Origin: Brachyhypopomus gauderio
Taxonomy: Eukaryota > Chordata > Actinopteri > Gymnotiformes > Hypopomidae
Direction: 5' to 3'
NCBI RefSeq assembly: GCF_052324685.1
Contig: NW_027506981.1
Span: forward strand, 124,001 to 188,000
Length of the DNA: 64,000 nucleotides
In this document: positions 49,950-61,700 of the stretch, piece by piece
Layout of the letters: each line of letters opens with the position of its first letter
How positions within the stretch are numbered: position 1 is the first letter of the stretch
Program-made: the position numbers and the translations under genes
Notes under the pieces: model-generated
What the model saw: the letters and a program-made list of their open reading frames with translations, nothing else
Database searches by the model: none
Told to the model about the DNA's origin: nothing

Positions 49950-50502
49950 TATGAACCAAAGTGTAATGGTAACAGACCAACTTAATAGTGAGCCAGTGCC
50001 ATAAGTAGGCCTGAAGCGTGGCACTGGTATGGGAACTGAGCCTACAGCAGTTTCTGAACAGTGCACCCCAGTGACTGATTCAGGATCAGTTCAGTTGTTT
50101 GCATGTGCGCTCATGTGAAATGGCACACTAGAACTAGAACACGAGCTCTGTCATTTGTGATATATTTAATGTCTATTCTTGGGAACGATGTGAGTCAAGT
50201 TCATGACAGGTCTCATTATAAATGTCTGGCCTCAGGATTTTTCTTTGGACATTTTGACATGTAAGAGTAGAACAATAAACCACTTACCTTTCACGAATTT
50301 CACATTTTCTTTTCATTTAAAACTGCTGTAATCAAAAGAATTTGCCATACTTAGCCAGCAAAGGAGGCCCACCTCCTCCTTCTAGTGCCACTTCTCCATC
50401 CAAACGTTTCTCAAAAGTCCGTCCCCACGAAGACATGCGTGATTAGCACATAGCCTACCCTTTTATGTACAGAGACCTTCACTCAGGGGGGCCACCAGGG
50501 AG

Positions 50503-50817
50503 TGTGGTCTGTTGGTCAGAGCGGGTCTGTATGGGTCAGTATGGTCTGGTGGTCAGAGCGGGTCTGTATGGGTCAGTATGGTCTGGTGGTCAGAGCGATT
50601 CTGTATGGGTCAGTATGGTCCGGTGGTCAGAGTAGGTCTGTATCAGTCAGTATGGTCTGGTGGTCAGAGTAGGTCTGTATCGGTCAGTATGGTCCGGTGG
50701 TCAGAGTGGGTCTGTATCGGTCAGTATGGTCCGGTGGTCAGAGTAGGTCTGTATGGGTCAGTATGGTCCGGTGGTCAGAGTGGGTCTGTATGGGTCAGTA
50801 TGGTCCGGTGGTCAAAG
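50503..50817. repeat. 37-bp minisatellite, about 8.5 copies
   Basis: The phrase GGTCTGTATGGGTCAGTATG followed by GTCYGGTGGTCAGAG recurs every 37 bases. Variants are CGGGTC/TAGGTC and TATGGGTC/TATCAGTC/TATCGGTC. Since 37 is not divisible by three, the 127-codon open frame here reads three phases of the unit in turn. Confidence 0.96.
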
Positions 50818-52334
50818 CATGCATTTGTTGGGTTTGAGGCCAGGTGTGGTGGCTGCCCTACCCTCTGCCTTTGCTACAGATGTTGTCAGAAGTGAGATGT
50901 GTACACATGTAAAATAATAGGCAGAGATGACCACTTTCTTTTAGAAAGGTCTTTTTCTGGTTGTTTAATACAGTCAAGCAAGTCAACTCTCAATTGACCA
51001 GATATCCCTCAAGTCTGGAGCTACCCAAAGATAACAACACATTGAAAACTCACTGACAAATTGATGCACCTATATGCACCGTGATATTAGCACTTTGCAG
51101 TTCACTTTGCATTTGCTGTGTCTGTTTCATCTGATTTCAATATTGTCTGCCTGTTTTTCTGTTTCTGCTTTTGGCTTGTCCTATGATTTATTCGCCTGCC
51201 TGTTTTTGACCCCTACCTGCTCCAATGGCGCTGAGTTGTGGATTTGCACTGATAAACAACACTGCAAATGCAGCCTTCTGCCTCCTAATCGTTATATAAA
51301 TAGAAGTTATTTAGTCACTTAGATGGATGAAAGAACAAAACATCTCAAAAAAATGTGTCTGAATTGCTTAGCTCATGAAGAAAAGAAAAATTTTCCAAAG
51401 TGAACTAAAAATGATGTACTTTGGTACTGTGGGTTCTTTGCCATGTCAGAAAGTTCTTCAGACAGAACAAAATGAAGGTTGGCTGAAGACAATACTTCAC
51501 TCCTGGATTTCTACCGTGAAGTAGTTGAATGCATTGAAAATGTAGTTTTAACTTATGGTCACCATTCATATACCATACGTTGGAAGTCAAATATGAAACA
51601 GAGTGTTGTTAATATAGATAAATCGTTCCCATGGTCTGTACCTTTTTTGCTTGTTGACATGTTTCTAACGCACTGTGCCAGGTATATATTGAGCCCATCC
51701 AAATGTTTGGAGATCTGCAGAACACCGCAGAAATCTCTGAGGAGTGAGGCCAGGGGAACACTGAAGTATTGGTGTATTCTCTGATTCACTGTGCACCTCC
51801 ACCATTCATGTCCCCGCTAGCTTAGCGTAGTTGGCCTGATGTGCCACACTGCTCGGTTGCCTAGGGCAGTTGGAAAGAGCACTGAGCAGAGGGATGGTAG
51901 CGTCTCTCTGACACTTCAGTGCCTAGGCAACACTCGTGGTGCTGACATAGTTTTCAGTAATGAAGCTAACCTAAAATAATGACACATGGCATTCATTTAT
52001 ACATGGGTGCGCCAGAACACTGCTTATTATTCATAAGGGGGGGACATGTCTGGTGGGTGTTCAACTTCCTCTTGGACATCTGACTCATAGAGCAGTAGCT
52101 GTTAGCGAGAGAAAAAAAACCAGCATGGTCTTGCATAGCCAGTGCATTAAAGGACAGCCAAAGGCCAGCAGGACCTTTAGATCACTCTGGGCTTCATGTG
52201 AAATGTGACTGTGACCTCTACTGATGCACAATTTGGGAGATGTCCCCAGATCATGTCACGATTAGCGCTAGCTCTAGCTGATTGCATTGCTAAGAGCGAA
52301 GCTTAGCCCTGGCTTGAGCCAGCTGCTAGATGGG

Positions 52335-52386
52335 ATGTGTGTGTGTGTGTGTGTGTCTGTCTGTGTGTGTGTGTGTGTGTGTGTGT
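52335..52386. repeat. TG microsatellite
   Basis: TG dinucleotides interrupted once by CTGTC. Confidence 0.95.
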
Positions 52387-52918
52387 CCAAAATTGTGGTT
52401 ATCCTTTGGCAACATATTAGGATGTCTGGGTGCCTAAGCAGCAGGAGAACACACTTTGACACTGATTCAAGCCACAAGCGACCCCAGTGCCCAAGGGTGC
52501 TACCACTACTCAATCTGACTTCAGCCGTCCTTATGCTACAAAAACACAGTTCTGAAAGGTCTCGCCCACACTCAAGGTCTATGTAGTCATATGAGTGAGT
52601 GTAGCTACCTTGAAGGCTTTTTATGTAATAATATAGGTTAGAATTGAGCTTAAATCAAGAATAAGGTTCTAAGAAATATTAGACACTGGAATGCTTTCTT
52701 TGATTAAGAACTAAAAGGTATAAGAGTGTTTAAGTAGGAAACTTGTGTAGTAGAGTGTGTAGTACTATAAATGCATACTGACTATTAATCAGTGATGTTG
52801 CTTGTGAAAGGGCAGTAGATACGACACCATAAACAACTATTACATTATTACACTACTGCACTATTACACTATTACTGTACAGGATGCAGTGTGCTCCAAA
52901 TGACTGTTACTGCTATAC

Positions 52919-52997
52919 CTCACCTCAATCACCCCACCTCACCTGAATCACCCCACCTCACCTCAATCACCCCACCTCACCTCAATCACCCCACCTT
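52919..52997. repeat. 19-bp tandem repeat, four copies
   Basis: AATCACCCCACCTCACCTS repeats four times with one G/C change and a degenerate last copy. Confidence 0.92.
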
Positions 52998-55293
52998 ACA
53001 TGATTATGTCATTGTGCTTGGAATGTTAATGCCCTGCCTGTGATTTGCCACTCATACTAGCTAATTTCAGCAAACACAAGTGTTATAATGAAAGCTCAGG
53101 CCTGTAGCGTAATTTATGATTGGCACAAACAAATTAGGATTTTGGAATTTGCCCATGATTCCTGTAGACGGTCGTATTTCTGCATGTCATCTCCCCGAAT
53201 CAGTAATTCTCATGGCCAGTGGGTTACATGATTCACCAGAAGATGTTGCTGTTGCTGTGTGCAGTATTTGTTCAGCATATCCCCTGGTTACACCCCCCCA
53301 CCCCTCTGTCGCTGTGATGAAATAGAGAACAGAATGAAAGTAAGAGAATGTGGTGCGTGCAGAGTTGCTTCCATTACTTTCCCTGGACGTTTGCTGACTG
53401 TTTGCTTTATTTGCTTGAATAGTGGGAGTGGAGATTGGGGAAGTGTGAGAATGGTGAGAATTGGTGCTTGGATATGTCTCAGGAGAGCTCACATCAATTC
53501 TGGCGAAGGAGATGGAATCTGGGCAGAAAAGCTGACGGTCTTTCTGTAATGCGGGGTAAAGAGATCGGCCTCTTCTTTCACAGGGGGAAAACTGCTGTTA
53601 CATCGCAGATGTATCATGTTAGTGTGAATAGCACAAAAGCTCTGACACAAACCAATTTACTTGTGTAGAGCTTCAGAGACAAGGACGTGAGATCTAGATA
53701 AGAATGTTCTTTACAAAAGGCTATGTCTCTGTTCTGATCAACAAAAGGTGGAAATATAAATCCGTCCAGCAAAGATATTGCAACTTTTCAGGTAAGTTAT
53801 CAGTTAGAATAGTTTCTCAAGAAAAAATATGAAAACATCAAAAGATCTCAATCATATAAAATGTATCTGTATATGAAAAAAGCTCCCTGTGAATGCATCT
53901 TAACTGCAGAATCTCTATCTCTTTCTCTCTGTCTTTCTTACATGCACAAGCTAAATAAAAAGCTGCTCTCTTTAACTTGCAGATAAAGTGAAAATATCAT
54001 TGCCTACTTTAAGGATCAAAAACATTCTGACAAATTAAGACATCCTCACAGACACTTCGGGTGCAGCCAGCAATACAGATTTCACAGAGAATCATGATGA
54101 TGTGCAAATCTTTAAGCCATTATTTCCCACCAGAATGCTCAGATATATACTCAGAACTGTGCCTCATGGGACCCTAGCAAATATTATCTTAGCCGAATGC
54201 TTTTTTTTTCTTTGCTGAGGGGCGAATTCATGTGACATCTGGACACAAAGTGGCCAAGTAATCGGCTAGTCATGCCTGGCATACCAAGGCCGACCAGGAC
54301 GGGCGCTGTGAGCTTGTGCAGAGCCACAGAGCGGGAACGACACTAGTGCAAAGAGCCACCGCGGGTGATTTCCTGCTCGGGAAACATTTTGGGGCTCCTT
54401 AGTTGAGTGTCAGCCATGCATGCAGAGCAGTGTGTGTGTGTGTGTGTGTGTTGGGGATGCCCACTCATGCGTACAACTCCTGAGGGAGGTGAGGAGCAGG
54501 AGGAGAAGGAGGCGGTGATGGGAAGCCAGGAGAGGACGTGGGCTGAGGGGTGTGGAACAAATACAGCGATGCTGGATTGATTCCAAATGTGACAATGTGA
54601 TCTCCCACCCGGGAGAGTTGTGTCATTAAGAGCACCCTTCCCTTCTGAGACACACCGCCTAAGTGTAATCTGCATTACCGAAAGCCCCAACAACGAGCTA
54701 ATGATCCGATGAGAAAGTAATAATGAGCCCAACAGTTATGACGTCTCTCTGTGGGTATATAAGTTGGAGTTTGCAGATCTGTTTTGCAGAGAGTTCAGTA
54801 TTCAGAGTACGCATTTTGGGGGTGATGTTAGTTAAATGCGGTAGAACGAAAGTACAAAAAAATGACCACCACGTTTAGGGTGGGAGTAGAGCATATAATG
54901 ACACTCAACAGTGTGAGCAGAAACGCAGGTTCATGAGGAACACATCCAAACCTATCTGTGAGGGCAGTTATCCAACGTAAGCACCATTGTGGCACTGAAC
55001 TACATTTCCCTCTATTCTTCGTTGCAGTTCTTCTCACGTGAGAGACATTAACAGTAAATATCGTGAACTCAGTCACTGCTGTTATTTATTTTCATCCAGG
55101 CTCCTCCTTCTCTGCATTTCCATTCTCGCTCGCCAAGGGCATCTGCACAGCTGTGGTAATTTGCTCCATGAGAGACTCATGTCTTGTCCACAGGACATCT
55201 GAGGTTTCCGCTCCACAAATAATCCAAGGTTTACCGTCTCTTGACAGTTGCAACAAGCACAACCATAGTGTGGAAAAGACAAATGGCATGAAC

Positions 55294-55298
<5 letters not shown>

Positions 55299-55341
<43 letters not shown>

Positions 55342-55347
55342 TCTCTA
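55299..55347. repeat. CT microsatellite
   Basis: About 22 CT dinucleotides with one CCT interruption. Confidence 0.96.
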
Positions 55348-56848
55348 TCACCTCTAATGGTTCAGAACATCAGCTTTCCCCATCAATCAAACAGAGAGCA
55401 CATCAAACTTGGCCAGAAATCCAATGTCTCAGCTGAGTGATGTGTTGGGACGAACTGGCAGGATGTACAAGACTGCCTTGCTTCTTTTTGAAGCCAATTC
55501 CTCATAGCCTAAAGTGCTCAAAAGGCAGCATGAATGTAGAATGTGATAATCACAAAGAAAAAAAAATGAGCAAGGATGAACAGTCAGCACCAATCTCTCT
55601 GCCAAATTGGGGACCCCATGAAAGAAAAGTGCTGGCTATCACTCTCAGTAGATAATACTCTACCAGTGATTGCACTTTCAGATGCAAACTTCAAAATAAT
55701 TGGGTGGTTAATGGCTGTAAGAGCATGCATGCAAGGAAGCTGCAACTTCAAGCTATTTGTCATCCACTACTTTGGCCAGTCCTGCTGAAGAAACATACTC
55801 CAGGCCCTGAGGGACCAATCAGAAATGTGGAGAGGTACTATGTCAGAAGTGCAATAGAGAATTAACTGCAAGACTGCAAGATAAAGCCAGTGGTACTTTC
55901 TCCTACCCCAACCCCCCAAAACATGGAGAAATATCAGCCTATCTGATTTAACAAGGACCATTTCTCATAGCACTGGTGATCATCTGTAACCAAGCTAGGC
56001 AGCACTAAAGATGTGGCCACGGTAGTGGACGAAAGTTATCCGGAGGCCACCAATAACATATTCCTCACTCCGTGTTGTCGAGAGGCCCCATTTCATTTCA
56101 AACCACAACTTCTCCCTTCACTTTCCAGGCCTGGGCCGGGCTGCGGACCTGCCGGGCTGAGTGTTAAACGGTTTGTCATGTCCCACGCTTGCAGGACCTC
56201 ACCTCGCTCGGCGTCGACAAAGCGGCTGGAACGCAGGAGGCAACTGTGACGAACCAGGGTCACCGTGTCTCATGAGGGGGACCTGCAAGTCAACGTCATG
56301 GGCCGATCCAGCATCTGCCGCTCTTCTAACGCAACGGATCTCCAACAGGGATCTTGTGCAGGGCGGATCAAAGCAAGGAGGCAGTCTGGTGCTGGGTTTG
56401 GAAGATAATGGTAATGGTAAAGGTTATGGTGCCTGTACTACTTTGTGATACTCTCTGTGTTATTAAGTCCATGAGTACTGACACTGAATGCTGTTAACAT
56501 GATGAACACACTAATATTTGTAAATCACTGTTCCCTAATGTTCACAGGGTGATAATAGGCACTAATGGTAATTATACTTTTTCATCCACCAAAATGTGGC
56601 ATGTATGTGCATCGTGTAAATACATCTTGTTCTATTCGGGCTCTAAAAAAGAATTTTCAAGGAGGAGATTACATTTTTTTTTGCTAGATGAATCAGCTTT
56701 TAAGTTTGCCCTTAGATTTTGTGATGTGAACTCCTTAATCAGTTCTGGTTGTTATGGAAGTGGTAATGTTGTTAATTATGTTCAGGCTTATTTTACTTAT
56801 GATCAGTGGTTGGCATCTCAATGTCCACTGAAGGTCTCAAAGCTTTTT

Positions 56849-56854
<6 letters not shown>

Positions 56855-56887
<33 letters not shown>
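56855..56887. repeat. AG microsatellite
   Basis: About 14 AG dinucleotides, 34 bases left of the hairpin at 56,921. Confidence 0.94.
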
Positions 56888-56891
<4 letters not shown>

Positions 56892-56920
56892 CAGTGAAGT
56901 ACAAGGTTTCCCAGAGAAGT

Positions 56921-56988
56921 AGGAGGTTACAGACAGAGGTCCTTCAACGCTGTAAGTGTTGAGGAGGGACCTCTGTCTGAAACCTCCT
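56921..56988. other. Near-perfect inverted repeat (hairpin), function unknown
   Basis: The left arm AGGAGGTTACAGACAGAGGT (CC) pairs with the right arm GGACCTCTGTCTGAAACCTC (CT) over 22 bases with one mismatch. After a small asymmetric bulge, TCAAC pairs with GTTGA around a loop of about nine bases. The result is a stem of about 27 pairs in 68 bases, the size of a short microRNA precursor. A small palindromic transposon remnant is an alternative. The arms match no microRNA I recall. Confidence 0.6.
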
Positions 56989-57699
56989 TGTGTATTTGCT
57001 GCAGGTTTTAATACCACTACATCTTTTATTACAAGACACTGCAGTTGTTTGCATGGGCTCTTCAGATTTATGCAGCTTGACCAGAGTTAGACATAAGAGA
57101 AACTGCCGCTGTGCAATAATAAAAGACTTCATATCTGCATCTGGATGATCAAGATTTTGCTTTGTATCAACATACTTCGTTTGGTCATGGCAACCAGACA
57201 CTAGCTGGATGAACTGACTGGTGGCAGTGTGTTTTTTCTATTGAAATTTATTATGAGTAATACCTGTGCCGATTTGTGGTGACACTGTTTTGCATTTCCC
57301 ATTGTTCATGACTGGGTTCAAGGATGAATAGCAGTTGTATAATGTTTAGCTGAATGTTTTTTCTATAAACAACAAAAACTAAAAAACTAGTCTTAGCAAG
57401 GCGAAAAGGTACGTTTCATTTTTTCATGATTGTAAAATATAAACAAAGAGCCTTTGCTCTGGTGTGCTTGGACTCAAATGTAATAATTATTTACACTCTA
57501 CTCAGACTAGTAATATATGTATGCAAGCGTTTATGGTATCTTTGGCCAAATGACACAATCTGTCCTTTTTGTATTGAAAAGAAGTAAACACAGGCTCTGT
57601 AGCTAAATACACAACTTTTTTCATAACATAAAACAGTGTAATATTCAAATCATCAAACATGGCCTGTGCATGTTTGGTAGAAATCATAGCTTACAAACA

Positions 57700-58720
57700 T
57701 GAAATGTATTCGAGTCCTTGCATTTGAATTTTCCCCCACTCTTCTTCACAAATGGTATCTAGATCTGAAATATGCTACGATCACTTTGCACACATTGTCT
57801 GTTATAGTCTTCCACAAATGTTCTATGATCTTTTGGTCATGGGACTACGAGGCCCATTCCAGGCTTGTGTCTTTTCAGGTACTTCATGGTGGATTTCTGA
57901 GGTACGACTTGGATCAATATCAGATGCCATCTTCATTTCAGCTTCAGTCTTTTAGCACATAGATTAACACTTGCTTTCAGAATTTGCTTGTGTTCTGTGG
58001 AATCCATTTTTCCATTTGCCAGCTCCACCCGTGCCAACAAAACCCCAGAAGCAGGACAGATCAACTCCCATGTTTCACAGCTGACAAATGTTCTTTTCAT
58101 GAAATGCAGTTATTTCTTTTTTCTCCAAATGTACCTTTGATTGTGGTCAAAGAATTATATTCTGTTTTTAATTCTAATTCTTATGATGAGGTCACAGGTA
58201 ATGTTTTCTACTTATCTTCATCCATGAAGATGATGTTTGTGCAAGCAGTGCTGCGCAGTGGACGTTGCACCACCTCCCATGACTGAACCTTCTTGCAGGT
58301 TCTTCACAGCCACATGGGGGTTTAGATTTGCCTTTCATACCAGCATGAGCAGATCTCTCTGACAATTTTCTTATTCTTCCACATCACATCTTCACCTCCA
58401 CACTTCCCCTGAATTGCTATTTCTTAATAACATTTTACACTATAGAAACCACCTATCTTCTTACAGCCTTCCCCAGCCTTGTGGCCATCGATTACTTTCA
58501 TTTTCATATCTTTAGACAGTTACTTACAGGAGCCTGTGATTTCTAAGTGTTAGCACAAGGTTTAAGGAGCCAGAGAACGTATAAAGCTTGGAAATTTGAC
58601 TCAGCTGACAGTTCCTAATTATGTGCTTCAGGCCTGATGTGCTAATCAAGGTCTGAGACCCTGTCAAAAAAAAATCTGAGCCTTTGCAAATCTTAGGCTG
58701 TCCAAATGTTTGCAGAAGCC
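57700..58720 (-). pseudogene. Decayed Tc1/mariner-like transposon
   Basis: Minus-strand translations in shifting frames contain remnants of a Tc1-type transposase in the right order. They are a LSKDIKMKVIDGHKAGEG-like helix-turn-helix start (about 58,470-58,520), SVMGGGATST-like and VKHGSSVLLLGF-like segments, MDSTEHKQILKASVNLCAKR (about 57,940-58,005), STMKYLKRHK and EEWGKI (about 57,735). Many stops and frameshifts show it is inactive. The DD[E/D] catalytic residues could not all be placed, and the terminal inverted repeats were not found, so the borders are approximate. Confidence 0.65.
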
Positions 58721-58729
58721 ACATTTTTA

Positions 58730-61700
58730 CCTTTAATTTGAAAGACATGTTATGAAAGACAGAATAACGCTGCATTGGGAATTGTCAAAAATATTGTTTG
58801 ATTAGGTACAGAGATTAAAAACGCTGACAAAATGTGTTATTTGGTTTCATGTACAACTGTAAGGACTGGATGTCTTCATCTGATCACCAGTCAAAGGCTT
58901 TTATGATGGGCAGTTAATTTCTAAAAATTTTATAAGCGCGCATTAACATCCACCTCTCTTCAGTAAATAAACATGTGCAATGTCCAAACAAACAGGTAAA
59001 CATTGATGCTGAAACCTCTGAATATGTTAATTACTTGTAGACAATGCCTATTGCAGGTTTCAGGCTGATTGCTTCTACTATCTAATTTGATTTTGTCTCC
59101 TCTTCCCATGTAGTCCCACATTAAGGGAATGAAAGGCGCCCTCTCACCTCCATTCCAATATTGACATCTTACTCGTACCACCCCTAAGTGTGATAATGTA
59201 ATTTCCTCTGAGAAACTGTTCACTTATGCTGGTCAGGGCATGTCTGTGCAAAATGGAGATCAGTTTCATGATTTGACACATCAGTTTCTTGTGCATTTGA
59301 CACATTTTGCATAAGTAGACCTCCTGTATATCTATGGTTGTCCACATAGATTGATGGAGGCATTCAGCAGCGTCCATTTTAAGTTATCTTACAGTTGTAT
59401 CTTTGGCCATCTTATTACTTCAAATGGAATGCTTGCTGCCACATTACCATAATTGATTTACTTTAATGCTTTCAGTGATGCTCGAGCAAATTGACAGGCT
59501 AATCAATTTACAGGTCACTTGGGCAGGATAACCAGATCACTCTGGCACACATCATTCCTAAAGAGATATGATGTTAAATCAATGCAACCTGCACTGTGGC
59601 CTGACTATTTCTACTAATTGAATAATAATGCATTAGTGGTGAAGTGGCAAGTGCTTTCTTGTTGAATCACACATTAGCTTGGCCTGAAAGTGGTTTTATC
59701 ATTGACCCATAGAACACAAAATAAGTTACAATGATATTGTTTTTCTAAAGGAATTCGGTCCTGTCATATATAATGGATCTAGTATTTTCTTTATGAACCC
59801 CTTAAAATGCAGTTAAGTATAAAGGAATTTTCTCATATATCATGTTGTTCATTGCAGTAGGGCCTATGCAATTTCCTGAAAAAGACAGAGGGAAACTAAG
59901 GAACTGTCCATGGTGCTGAAAATATCTCTCCACTGAACTCTGACACAGATACGAGCATTTACATATTAATTTTATCTAATGGGGAAGTACTACCATGATA
60001 CTAGAGTATAGTACAGAGTATGAGAGAAATATAGCCCTACCGGTGTCTATTTTCAACTGATTATGGTACTCTGTCATGACAGAACAATATTTGAAGTACC
60101 TACAGAAAAGCTTTTATTTCTGACCCATCCACTACAGATTTTTGCTGGGGCCATGAAATTATATAGCACAATTTCATGTCTACAAACTTAAGCAAACACA
60201 ATCTTCAATATTTCAGCGTAACAAATGGCCAACAAGGAAATACTCTCAGTTATTGAAGAAATCTGGTCGTTGCAGAGAAAAAAGAGGTAGCGTCTCAGGC
60301 CGCTTAACGTGAACACTGTACAGCCATTTAGAACAGGTGCCAGACTTCACTGGGCTTGTTAGAGGAGGCGTTGGCTGAACCTGGCAGCATTCCCAAGCCT
60401 GTCACTGGGAGTAATGAGTGGCAGGTCTATATTTAGCATCTCCTGGCTTTGTGAAGATACGTCCAGATGGCACCGCTGTCTTCATTTCCCAATCAAATTA
60501 GCAGATTTCATCAGTGCGTGGAGCACTGCTGAGACTGCCGCATTGTCTCCCAAGTCCGTAAACAAAATCAATTATTCACGTCGAGAAAAGCTTTGCGAGC
60601 TGGACATTCGCCGTGGGCTATGTGGGGTGTTCAGAGGTGTCGCAGCAGTGTTGTCATGATGGGTGGGTCATATTACCAGCCACGACAATATGTGAATACA
60701 TTTCCCTGAGATATAGGTTGCATATTCATATATACTTTGCTGACTATTCAAAGACATGACCAACCCAAAACAAAAACAAAACTACAGTCTTTACTTGGCT
60801 ACATCTGATTTAATAATTTACAATTTTTTTATTGCTTTGGCTGAATTCTTAAATTGCTAATATTTTCAAAAAAAGATGTAAAAATCTCAATGCTGCTGGA
60901 TACATGTTCAGCACAGACTGCAGTTTTTCATGCTTTTCAATGAATTGCAAATGTTTTAGCACATCTATACAAATGACAGAGTACAATTGCTACAATTAGC
61001 ACACACACAGGATGGACCTCTCATGCTGATCAAACTGGTTATGTTATTTCTTTGTTGAATAGTCGTGTTCTTTCCTTTCTGGAGGATTTCCTTCATTATG
61101 TCATCACATGTACAGGAATGGGCAGTCATGTTTTCCATAAACATAACTGATATTATAGACATCATATAATGACTAATAAAGTGTCAAATTGCCTGCAGAG
61201 AATGAAAGGTTTGGTATATATATATAACTTGACAAATTTTGGTCAGGTGTGAAGCTGATGACAGGTGCGATGACAGGTGTGATGACAGGTGTGATGACAG
61301 GTATGATGCTGATGACAGGTGTGATGCTATGACAGGTGTGATGCTGATGACAGGTGTGATGCTATAACAGGTATGATGCTGATGACAGGTGTGATGCTGA
61401 TGACAGGTGTGATGCTGATGACAGGTGTGATGACAGGTGTGATGCTGATGACAGGTGTGATGCTGATGACAGGTGTGATGACAGGTGTGATGCTGATGAC
61501 AGGTGTGATGCTATGACAGGTATGATGCTGATGACAGGTGTGATGCTATGACAGGTATGATGCTGATGACAGGTGTGATGCTGATGACAGGTGTGATGCT
61601 ATGACAGGTATGATGCTGATGACAGGTGTGATGCTGATGACAGGTGTGATGCTATGACAGGTATGATGCTGATGACAGGTGTAATGCTGATGTAAATGGC

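Larger units (their letters stand above)
48081..56920. other. Intergenic DNA, no gene recognised
   Basis: Holds several dinucleotide repeats, a 37-bp minisatellite, a 19-bp repeat and a TATA-like promoter candidate near 54,756. The open frames seen (for example 51,479-51,784 and 53,259-53,549) show no domain I know. Confidence 0.45.
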
